Positions 43,867 through 52,000 of a stretch of DNA of 64,000 nucleotides are shown here, one piece after another. A model generated the notes under the pieces. It was not told the origin of the DNA. It did no database searches and saw only the letters and a list, made by a program, of their open reading frames with translations. Within the stretch, counting starts at the first letter, position 1. The number at the start of each line of letters is the position of its first letter. The translations under genes were made by a program, and so were the position numbers. Origin of the DNA: Streptomyces sp. R41 (GTDB lineage: Bacteria; Actinomycetota; Actinomycetes; Streptomycetales; Streptomycetaceae); contig NZ_CP163443.1 of assembly GCF_041053055.1 (NCBI RefSeq), positions 3,100,001 through 3,164,000 of the forward strand, read 5' to 3'.

Positions 43867-44571
43867 ATGGCGAGGAAGGAAACCGCAGCGGACGCCGCTG
43901 CCGAACCCGGGCGACTCAAGCAGATCGCCCTGACGTACAAGATGACCCGCAAGGCCGACTCCAAGATCGGTCTTGTACTCGCGGCTGTCGGAATTCTCAC
44001 CCTCGGTGTCTTCCTCGCGATCGGCTTCTTGATCGGCCACCCGGTCTATCTCGGCATTCTCGGCCTTCTGCTCGCCTTCCTCGCGACGGCGATCGTCTTC
44101 GGGCGCAGGGCTGAGCGAGCCGCCTTCGGGCAGATGGAGGGACAGCCGGGCGCGGCCGCGGCCGTTCTCGACAACGTCGGCCGAGGCTGGACCACGACCC
44201 CCGCGGTGGCGATGAACCGAAGCCAGGACGTGGTGCACCGGGCCGTCGGCAAGGCCGGCATCGTGCTGGTCGCCGAGGGCAACCCGAACCGGGTGAAGAG
44301 CCTGCTGGCCGCCGAGAAGAAGAAGATGGCGCGGATCGTCTCGGACGTTCCGGTGCACGACATTCTCGTGGGCTCCGGCGAGGGCCAGGTGGAGCTCAAG
44401 AAGCTCCGCACGACGATGCTCAAGCTGCCGCGCGTCCTCACCGGCCCGCAGGTCACCGCGACCAACGACCGGCTGCGTGCGATGGGCGACCTGATGAGCA
44501 ACATGCCGCTTCCCAAGGGTCCGATGCCGAAGGGCATGCGGATGCCGCGCGGCGGGCCGAAGACCCGCTGA
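43867..44571 (+). CDS. DUF4191 membrane protein
   Basis: A 234-residue actinobacterial protein. A basic N-terminus precedes two closely spaced membrane helices (LVLAAVGILTLGVFLAIGFL and LGILGLLLAFLATAIVFG), and a cytosolic domain of about 150 residues follows, with FGQMEGQPGAAAAVLDN and a Lys/Pro/Met-rich tail. Function is unknown. TAGACT 7 bases before ATG, with no ribosome site, suggests a leaderless mRNA. Confidence 0.88.
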   Translation: MARKETAADAAAEPGRLKQIALTYKMTRKADSKIGLVLAAVGILTLGVFLAIGFLIGHPVYLGILGLLLAFLATAIVFGRRAERAAFGQMEGQPGAAAAVLDNVGRGWTTTPAVAMNRSQDVVHRAVGKAGIVLVAEGNPNRVKSLLAAEKKKMARIVSDVPVHDILVGSGEGQVELKKLRTTMLKLPRVLTGPQVTATNDRLRAMGDLMSNMPLPKGPMPKGMRMPRGGPKTR

Positions 44572-44588
44572 CAATCCCTCCTACGCGA

Positions 44589-44622
44589 AAGGGGGCGCCC
44601 GGATCTCTCCGGGCGCCCCCTT
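44589..44622. terminator. Bidirectional terminator
   Basis: A perfect 15-bp stem (44589-44603 with 44608-44622) closes a TCTC loop between the converging DUF4191 and RDD genes. Confidence 0.88.
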
Positions 44623-44636
44623 CGTCGTACAGACGC

Positions 44637-45104
44637 CTAGATGCGGACCTCGACCGTGCCTGCGGCACGGTCGTGCAGGCCGCGGCCGTCGCGGTCCCAG
44701 ATCAGGGGCGGCAGGGCGAGGAACAGCAGGACCGTGCGCAGCACGGCGCGCAGCGGGTTGACGCGACCGGTGTCCAGGGACACCACCCGCAGGCCGAAGA
44801 GCCGCTTCCCGGGGGTGAAGCCGAGCGAGCCGACCGTGAGGATGATCAGCACGAAGAGAATGAGCGGCGCCCAGACCTGGGCCGCCCGGGTATAGCTATC
44901 CGTGAGCAGCCCGTATGCGATCAACAGGCACAGGGCCCAGTCGACGGCGAGGGCGCCGAACCGGCGCCCCGGGCGGGCGATCGAGCCCGGTCCGTGCTCC
45001 GGCAGACCGAGCTGCTCGCCCCGGTATCCGAAGTCGACACCGGCTTCCTCCGCGGCCGCGCGGGGTCCGGAGAGCCACGATCCGATTGCTTGCCTGTTGT
45101 CCAC
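44637..45104 (-). CDS. RDD-family membrane protein
   Basis: A 155-residue protein. From GTG 45104 it reads MDNRQAIGSWLSGPRAAAEE; the RDD domain begins with RPGRRFGALAVDWALCLLI and continues TVGSLGFTPGKRLFGLRVVS and GLHDRAAGTVEVRI. Two or three membrane helices. An upstream ATG at 45134 exists, but TACCGT lies 6 bases before the GTG, matching the leaderless pattern used by neighbours. It is divergent from glnA, so the GlnR box between them could affect it. Confidence 0.85.
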   Translation of the reverse strand: MDNRQAIGSWLSGPRAAAEEAGVDFGYRGEQLGLPEHGPGSIARPGRRFGALAVDWALCLLIAYGLLTDSYTRAAQVWAPLILFVLIILTVGSLGFTPGKRLFGLRVVSLDTGRVNPLRAVLRTVLLFLALPPLIWDRDGRGLHDRAAGTVEVRI

Positions 45105-45167
45105 CCGTCCACGGTACTGCGCCCGTTTTGGCATGCGGACAGGAGGGGCCGGACCCGCCCGGGTCGG

Positions 45168-45205
45168 TTAACTTGGGCGAAACAAATGGGTCACGCTTGA
45201 GAAAT
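45168..45205 (+). promoter_or_regulatory. GlnR box upstream of glnA
   Basis: Four 5-base elements with 6-base spacers: TTAAC (45168), GAAAC (45179), GTCAC (45190) and GAAAT (45201). This reproduces the GlnR arrangement gTnAc-n6-GaAAc repeated twice. It lies about 100 bases before glnA, upstream of a TATGGT (45216) -10 candidate, as expected for activation under nitrogen limitation. Confidence 0.8.
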
Positions 45206-45302
45206 CCCCCGTCCCTATGGTCGGCTCCAGCGTGTGCCACCGCACTGGCCGCACGAACGAACTACCACCCCGGTCCTAGTGGGCGGGAGTAGGAGGAGCT
45301 GG

Positions 45303-46712
45303 ATGTTCCAGAACGCCGACGAGGCCAAGAAGTTCATCGCGGACGAGGACGTCAAGTTCGTCGACGTCCGCTTCTGCGACCTGCCGGGCGTGATGCAGCA
45401 CTTCACGATTCCGGCGGAGGCCTTCGACCCGGCCGAGGAGCTGGCCTTCGACGGCTCCTCGATCCGCGGCTTCCAGGCCATCCACGAGTCCGACATGGCG
45501 CTCCGCGCCGACCTGTCCACCGCGCGCGTCGACCCCTTCCGCCGCGACAAGACGGTCAACATCAACTTCTTCATCCACGACCCGATCACGGGCGAGCAGT
45601 ACTCCCGTGACCCGCGCAACGTGGCGAAGAAGGCCGAGGCCTACCTCGCGTCGACCGGCATCGCCGACACCGCGTACTTCGGCCCCGAGGCCGAGTTCTA
45701 CGTGTTCGACAGCGTGCGCTTCGACACCAAGTCGAACGAGGCCTTCTACCACATCGACTCCGAGGCCGGCGCCTGGAACACCGGTGCCCTCGAGGACAAC
45801 CGCGGTTACAAGGTCCGCTACAAGGGCGGTTACTTCCCGACCCCGCCGGTCGACCACTTCGCCGACCTTCGTGCCGAGATCTCCCTGGAGCTGGCCAAGT
45901 CCGGCCTCCAGGTCGAGCGCCAGCACCACGAGGTGGGCACCGCCGGCCAGGCCGAGATCAACTACAAGTTCAACACGCTGCTCGCCGCGGCCGACGACCT
46001 CCAGCTCTTCAAGTACATCGTGAAGAACGTCGCCTGGCGCAACGGCAAGACCGCGACCTTCATGCCGAAGCCGATCTTCGGTGACAACGGCTCGGGCATG
46101 CACGTCCACCAGTCGCTGTGGGCCAACGGCGACCCGCTGTTCTACGACGAGGCCGGTTACGCGGGCCTGTCGGACACCGCCCGCTTCTACATCGGCGGCA
46201 TCCTCAAGCACGCCCCGTCGCTGCTGGCCTTCACGAACCCGACGGTGAACTCGTACCACCGCCTGGTCCCCGGCTTCGAGGCCCCGGTCAACCTGGTGTA
46301 CTCGCAGCGCAACCGCTCCGCGGCCATGCGTATCCCGATCACGGGATCGAACCCGAAGGCCAAGCGCGTCGAGTTCCGCGCGCCCGACTCCTCCGGCAAC
46401 CCGTACCTCGCCTTCTCGGCGCTGCTGCTCGCGGGCCTCGACGGCATCAAGAACAAGATCGAGCCGGCCGAGCCGATCGACAAGGACCTCTACGAGCTGG
46501 CCCCCGAGGAGCACGCGGGCGTCGCGCAGGTCCCGACCTCGCTCCCGGCCGTCCTCGACCGCCTTGAGGCCGACCACGAGTTCCTGCTCGCGGGCGACGT
46601 GTTCACGTCCGACCTGATCGAGACGTGGATCGACTACAAGCGCACGAACGAGATCGCGCCGCTGCAGCTGCGTCCGCACCCGCACGAGTTCGAGCTCTAC
46701 TACGACGTGTAA
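45303..46712 (+). CDS. glnA: Glutamine synthetase type I GlnA
   Basis: ATP-dependent dodecameric enzyme making glutamine from glutamate and ammonium. It has 469 residues: [17 protein letters not shown] near 50, [12 protein letters not shown] near 125, the ATP-binding region [11 protein letters not shown] near 265, and NRSAAMRIP. The C-terminal LYELAPEE carries the Tyr that adenylyltransferase modifies in GSI-beta enzymes. ATG 45303 has AGGAGGAG directly upstream. A GlnR box precedes it. Confidence 0.97.
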   Translation: MFQNADEAKKFIADEDVKFVDVRFCDLPGVMQHFTIPAEAFDPAEELAFDGSSIRGFQAIHESDMALRADLSTARVDPFRRDKTVNINFFIHDPITGEQYSRDPRNVAKKAEAYLASTGIADTAYFGPEAEFYVFDSVRFDTKSNEAFYHIDSEAGAWNTGALEDNRGYKVRYKGGYFPTPPVDHFADLRAEISLELAKSGLQVERQHHEVGTAGQAEINYKFNTLLAAADDLQLFKYIVKNVAWRNGKTATFMPKPIFGDNGSGMHVHQSLWANGDPLFYDEAGYAGLSDTARFYIGGILKHAPSLLAFTNPTVNSYHRLVPGFEAPVNLVYSQRNRSAAMRIPITGSNPKAKRVEFRAPDSSGNPYLAFSALLLAGLDGIKNKIEPAEPIDKDLYELAPEEHAGVAQVPTSLPAVLDRLEADHEFLLAGDVFTSDLIETWIDYKRTNEIAPLQLRPHPHEFELYYDV

Positions 46713-46740
46713 GTCGTCGTAAGCCCACGCGGCTTTCGGT

Positions 46741-46782
46741 ACGGAGCCCCGTCATCGCCTTCGGGTGGTGGCGGGGCTCCGT
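46741..46782 (+). terminator. glnA terminator
   Basis: ACGGAGCCCCG (46741-46751) pairs perfectly with CGGGGCTCCGT (46772-46782) around a 20-base loop, 28 bases after the glnA stop. Confidence 0.8.
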
Positions 46783-46792
46783 CGTTGTGTGT

Positions 46793-46841
46793 CCATGGTG
46801 TGTGTCCATGCCGTGTACCCATGGTGGGCGCGCGCCCATGG
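46793..46841. repeat. CCATGG-centred repeats upstream of htpX
   Basis: CCATGG at 46793, CCATGC at 46806, CCATGG at 46819 and CCATGG at 46836, spaced 13, 13 and 17 bases. A self-complementary TGGGCGCGCGCCCA lies between the last two. They fill the region between the glnA terminator and the AT-richer probable htpX promoter. Confidence 0.55.
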
Positions 46842-46973
46842 TGTGCTCCGCATAAATAAGTGGCTCTTGACAGGGGAGTTCTTTGCCCGTCGTGGGGCCG
46901 ATCGGGGCCTGTTCATGGGGCAGCACGGGCGCACAATGGAAGGCGGGACGAGTGCCTGAGTGCGGGGTGATGC

Positions 46974-47897
46974 ATGATGCAGAGCCGGTTCCGGAGTGAT
47001 CGGCAGCTGACCGTGCGGATGACGGTCACGTTGTTTCTGCTCGGATTGCTGTACGTGGCGTTCGTCGCCGCGCTGATCGTGCTGCTGAAGTCCTGGGTGC
47101 TGGTCGTCGTGATCGCGGCCGGGCTGCTCGGCGCGCAGTACTGGTTCTCGGACCGGATCGCGCTGTATGCGATGCACGGTCGGATCGTGGAGCGGGAGGA
47201 GTATCCACAGCTCCACGGGGTCGTCGACCGGCTGTGTGCTGTCGCTGACATGCCCAAGCCGCTGGTGGCCGTGTCCGACCTCGATATGCCGAACGCGTTC
47301 GCGACCGGGCGCAATGCCGATCATGCCGTGCTGTGTGTGACGACCGGGCTGCTGCGGCGGCTCGAGCCCGATGAGCTCGAAGGTGTGCTGGCGCACGAGC
47401 TGTCGCATGTGGCGCACAAGGATGTCGCCGTGATCACCGTGGCGTCGTTCCTCGGAGTGCTCGCCGGGCTGATCGTGCGGTTCGCCTTCTACTCGCAGCT
47501 CTTCGGCGGGGGACGGAGGGATCAGAACACGGCCATCGTGTTCATGGCCGTCATGAGTGTCTCCGCGGCCGTGTACGCGATCAGCTTCCTGCTCATCCGG
47601 GCGCTGTCCCGGTATCGCGAGCTGGCCGCCGACCGGGCCGCGGCCCTGCTCACAGGGCGGCCCTCGGCGCTGGCGTCCGCGCTGACCAAGGTCACCGGGG
47701 ACATCGGGCGGATTCCGACCAAGGATCTGCGGACGGCGCAGGCGTTCAACGCCTTTTACTTCACCCCCGCCTTCGGTGCCGAGCCGGGCATCTCCAAGCT
47801 GTTCTCCACCCACCCGAGTCTGGAGCAGCGGCTCGAACAACTGGCCCGCATCTCCGCCGAGCTGGGCGAGGCGGCGACCCCCGGAAACGCCACCTGA
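46974..47897 (+). CDS. htpX: Membrane zinc metalloprotease HtpX (M48)
   Basis: A quality-control protease of the cytoplasmic membrane, 307 residues. Two membrane helices lie near 18-60 (TVTLFLLGLLYVAFVAALIV). The zinc site HELSH is in LEGVLAHELSHVAHKDV near 138-154, two more helices follow, and the third zinc ligand Glu is in SRYRELAADRAAALLTG. A second ATG follows the first directly. It is co-directional with pspAB 22 bases downstream, a pairing seen in actinobacterial phage-shock systems. Confidence 0.93.
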   Translation: MMQSRFRSDRQLTVRMTVTLFLLGLLYVAFVAALIVLLKSWVLVVVIAAGLLGAQYWFSDRIALYAMHGRIVEREEYPQLHGVVDRLCAVADMPKPLVAVSDLDMPNAFATGRNADHAVLCVTTGLLRRLEPDELEGVLAHELSHVAHKDVAVITVASFLGVLAGLIVRFAFYSQLFGGGRRDQNTAIVFMAVMSVSAAVYAISFLLIRALSRYRELAADRAAALLTGRPSALASALTKVTGDIGRIPTKDLRTAQAFNAFYFTPAFGAEPGISKLFSTHPSLEQRLEQLARISAELGEAATPGNAT

Positions 47898-47919
47898 CTC
47901 CCCCGGAAAGGCCATCTGC

Positions 47920-48507
47920 ATGGGGTTCCTGGACATCCTGCTCGGCCGCACCAAGGCCGCCCTGCCCGATCTCGACCAGCTCTTCGGGCTGCCGTCGGCG
48001 GCCGTGACCCTGCAGGCGGCCGCCGGGTTCACACCCACCGGGACGGGCGCGGTGTGCTTCGCGTCCGTCGAGGGCGCGGCCTTCGCCGAGGCGCACCAGG
48101 AGGTGCAGGCGCTGCTCGACGCGGACGCCGAGCGGCACGGGCCGCCGGTGGAGCTCACCCGGGACGAGTACGGGTACTCGTGGCTGGTCTCACGGCGGGA
48201 GCCCGATGATCTGCCCGCCCTGGTGAGCGATCTGCACGCGGTGAACAGCGCGCTGGAGGGCAGCGGCTTCGGGCCGCAGCTGCTCTGCTCCGTGGCCGCC
48301 TTCGAGAACACCGAGCGGCAGCGGCGGCTCGGGCTCGTCTATCTCTACAAGCGCGGGACCTTCTATCCCTTCGCGCCGCTGGCCGGTGACGGCCAGCGGC
48401 GCGACAACGCGCTGGAGCTGCAGATCAAGGCGGTACTTGCCGACGATCTGCGGATCGAGCAGGACCTCGGCCGCTGGTTCCCGATCTGGGGCGCGCCCGG
48501 TCTGTGA
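47920..48507 (+). CDS. PspA-associated protein PspAB
   Basis: A 195-residue cytosolic protein starting MGFLDILLGRTKAALPDLDQ, with FGLPSAAVTLQAAAGFTPTG and the C-terminal GRWFPIWGAPGL, the PspAB pattern. ATG 47920 has GGAAAG upstream; the open frame further upstream lies within htpX and is a shadow. Forms a unit with htpX. Probably works with PspA/PspAA encoded at 7 kb; the biochemical role is not established. Confidence 0.88.
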   Translation: MGFLDILLGRTKAALPDLDQLFGLPSAAVTLQAAAGFTPTGTGAVCFASVEGAAFAEAHQEVQALLDADAERHGPPVELTRDEYGYSWLVSRREPDDLPALVSDLHAVNSALEGSGFGPQLLCSVAAFENTERQRRLGLVYLYKRGTFYPFAPLAGDGQRRDNALELQIKAVLADDLRIEQDLGRWFPIWGAPGL

Positions 48508-48522
48508 GCCGGTGGCCGGAGG

Positions 48523-48816
48523 TTACTTGCTCTGTTCCCGTGCCTGGCGGCGGGACTCCAGGGGGCGTTCGCGGCGGTAGCGACGCTCCCACTTCGCCTG
48601 ACGGTCACGGCGGTCGCGGTATGCCTTGTACGACGCGGGCGTGGCCGCCGACGGGGCTCCCGAGGGGGATCCGCCGCTCGACGAGGACGCCGAGGACGAG
48701 CCGCGCCCATACTGCATGTACATGAAGAGCACGGCGACCGCGGCGAGCCACCAGATGTGATTGCCGAATCCCAAGACGACCAGGACAACGGTCCCGGAAA
48801 TGATGATGGTGCCCAT
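48523..48816 (-). CDS. Small membrane protein with charged tail
   Basis: Ninety-seven residues. Two near-adjacent hydrophobic segments (GTIIISGTVVLVVLGFGNHI and WWLAAVAVLFMYMQYG), a Ser/Gly linker, then a strongly basic Arg-rich tail (YKAYRDRRDRQAKWERRYRR). It looks like a real conserved small membrane protein, but no family is recognised. It converges on pspAB with a 15-base gap. Confidence 0.7.
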   Translation of the reverse strand: MGTIIISGTVVLVVLGFGNHIWWLAAVAVLFMYMQYGRGSSSASSSSGGSPSGAPSAATPASYKAYRDRRDRQAKWERRYRRERPLESRRQAREQSK

Positions 48817-49005
48817 GACGGGCCTCCGTGGGCGTGGGTGATGACTGGGTGGTGTCCGATGTGTCCGACGGGGCGCTGGGGGTGGGCGGCCGCCAGTCGG
48901 TGCGTAGAGAGTAGCCCTGGCTCCGCCGAGTGATGCCTGTCCGGCGGAAAGCGGTGGTGAGCGGCTCCGTAACGCATGTCCAGCGTAGGGATACGGTCAC
49001 TCCGC

Positions 49006-49083
49006 GTGCATCTCATTTTCGAGCAGGCGGCCGACGACAAGGCGATCCCCCACCTCGCCCGGTACGGCGGCGTGAGTAAATGA
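49006..49083 (+). CDS. Very short ORF (25 codons) ahead of the hydrolase-kinase gene
   Basis: GTG 49006 to TGA 49083 encodes MHLIFEQAADDKAIPHLARY and GGVSK; 21 of 25 codons end in G or C. TACGGT lies 8 bases before GTG, compatible with leaderless transcription. The stop is 3 bases before the next gene's GTG, so it may be a translationally coupled leader peptide. Length makes this tentative. Confidence 0.4.
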   Translation: MHLIFEQAADDKAIPHLARYGGVSK

Positions 49084-49086
49084 GGG

Positions 49087-52000
49087 GTGCTTTCCCCCTT
49101 CACGTACGACCACGACGGTGAACGACTGAGCTGCGTCAGCGGCGGTAGCGACATCGATGGCGATCGAGGGCCGGCCACCGCCGTTCTGCTGCACGGCGCG
49201 GGCAACGGAAGCAAGGAGCGGCTGCTCCCGCTGCTCGAGGAGTTCGTCGCGCACGGCTGCCGGGGCCTCGCCCTCGACTTCTCCGGGCACGGCGAAAGCA
49301 CGGGCGAGCTGCGGGAGTTGAGCCTTCAGCGGCGTTTCGAGCAGGCCGTCGCCGTCATCGACGCGACGGCTGCGGCACAAGCTCCACTGATCCTCGTCGG
49401 GTTCAGCATGAGCGGCCAGACGGTGGCCGATCTCGCGGGGCACTACGGGGAGCGGGTGGCGGCGCTCGGGCTGTGCGCACCCGCGGTGTACGGCGCCGAG
49501 GCATGGCCGGTACCGTTCGGCGACGGCGACAGCCGCTTCAGCGAGATCATCCGTACGCCGGGCAACTGGCGCCGGGCTCCGGCGCTCGGCATCCTGCGGG
49601 CGTACGCGGGGCGCGCGGTGCTCGCCGTGCCGGGCACGGACACGGTGATCCCGCCCGCGGTGACCGAGGCCGTGACGGACGCGCTCGCCACCGACGCCCA
49701 GTTCACACGCTTCGAACTGCCCGACGCCGAGCACATGCTGGGCCTCTGGTTCCGCGACCACCCCGAGGACCGGCAGCGGTTCGTGGACCTCGTCCTCACC
49801 GGGCTCGGCGACCAGGGGTGGACGGCGACCCGGGCCTGGGTGGCCAAGCGGCTTCCGGACGGCCGGACCGTACGGGAGTCCACGCCCCTGCGCGGCGGCT
49901 GGAGCTCCCAGATGCGCCGGCTCACCCTCGACGACGGCACCGGCCTGGTCCAGCGGTCCTTCGTCAAGCCCTTCTACCGGCGGCACGCGCCGGGGCTGCT
50001 GACCCGTGAGGCGTCCGTCCTCACCCTGCTCGCCGGCCACGACGCAGTGCCCGCGCCCGAGCTGTACGCCGTCGACGCCACCGCCGAACACTGCGACCAC
50101 CCCACGCTGTTGATGTCCTCGCTGCCGGGCACGGTCCGGCTCGACGAGGAGGATCTGGAGCGACGCCTCGACCTGCTGGCGCGTCAACTCGTCCGCATCC
50201 ACGAGGTGGTTCCCGCCGAGCGTCCGCGCCCCTACCAGCCGTGGACGTCTCCCGAGCGCGTCCGTACGCCCGCGGGTGCGCCGTGGGACCGGGCGGTCGA
50301 CGTGATCCGGCGCGATCCGCCCTCGTACGAAGGGTGTTTCCTGCACCGGGACTTCCACCCCGGGAACGTGCTGTTCACCGGCGCGGGCGACACCCTGCGC
50401 ATCAGCGGGGTCGTCGACTGGGTGGAGACCTCCTGGGGCCCTGCCGACCTCGACGTCGCCCACTGCTCCACGGCCCTCGCGCTGCTGTACGGGGAGACGT
50501 ACGGGCTGGGCTTCCGTGAGCGGTACGAGGCACATGGCGGACGCCAACTGGCCGACGGCGCCGACCACTTGTACTGGCGGCTGCTGGACGCGCTGGCCTA
50601 CTCCCCCGACGCCGAGAAGGTCGCCGTGCCCTGGCGCGAGCTGGGACGCACGGATCTGACACCGGAGGTGCTCAGCGGACGGCTCGGCGCGTATGTGGCG
50701 GGACTGCTGGAGCTGTACGGGTACGGCGGACGGCCACGGTCAGACGCCCGGTGCCGCCGGGACCACTCCCGCCACCACGGCCGCGCCCAGTGCCGCGTGG
50801 TCGGCGAGGTTCTGGTCCGCGTAGCGCAGCGCGAAGTCCGCGACGGCGCGGTCGAAGGTGTCGGCGCCGCCGAGGTACCCGGCGATCGCGACGCGGTCGC
50901 CGGAGCGGGCATGGGCGCGGGCCAGCGCGGTGCCGCACAGGCCCGCGTAGTTCTGGAGCCGGCGGGGGCTCATGCCGCCGACATCCGCGGAGCCCTTCAT
51001 GTCGCGCAGCTGACGCCAGTAGAACGCCCGCCCCTCCGGCCCGGTCATCCAGCCCAGGAAGATGTCGCTCGCCGCCTGCAGCAGCCGCTGACCGGCGACG
51101 ACGCGATGGCCCTGATGGACGTACGGGCCGCTGGGCAGATGGTCTTCGAGTACGGGCTTTCCCGCCTCCTTGATCTGCAGGAACAGCCGGTCGTCCGTGT
51201 CCCGTCCGGCGAGCAGCACGACGAAGCAGCGGGTGCCGACGCTGCCGACGCCGACGACCTTGCGGGCGGCGTCGACGAAGCGGTAGCGGTCGAGGAGGAG
51301 GCGGCGCTCCTCGGAGAGCGTGGAGCGGTAGTCGCTGAAGATCTTGCGGAGCGAGGCCGTGTCGGGGGCTCCGGCCGGTTCCAGCAGGGGTGGGTCGTGG
51401 ACGATGCGGAGGCGTCCGTCGACGGTCTCGGTGAGTTTGCCCAGCGTGTGCAGGCTGGTGCGGCGGCGCGCGCGGGTGAGGTTCGACTCGGCCTGCTTGC
51501 GACGGCGGGCGGAGCGGATCAGTGGGAGCAGCTGATCGGCGTCGATGCGCTCATGCCAGACGGCCAGCTCGCCCTGCCCGGCGAGCCGCCGTATGGCCGT
51601 GCGGTACGCGCCCGCCGCGGCCTGCGCCGCACGGCGGACCTGTTCCTCGGGGTGCCCGTTCTCGCGGGCCGCGACCGCGACGCTCGCCGCGAGCCGTTTG
51701 ACGTCCCACTCGAAGGGGCCGGGAAATGTCTCGTCGAAGTCCTTGAGGTCGAAGAGCAGGGTGCGTTCCGGAGAGGCGTACAGGCCGAAGTTCAGCAGGT
51801 GCGCGTCGCCGCAGAGCTGCACCATGAGTCCGGTGTGCGGCTGGGCCGCCAGGTCGGCGGCCATGACGGCGGCGGCGCCGCGCAGGAACGCGAACGGCGA
51901 CGCCGTCATCCGCCCGTACCGGATCGGCAGCAGCTCCTGGAGCCGGTCCTTGCCCTGCCGTTCCAGCACGGCGACGGGGTCGGGGCGCTCGGCGGCGGGG

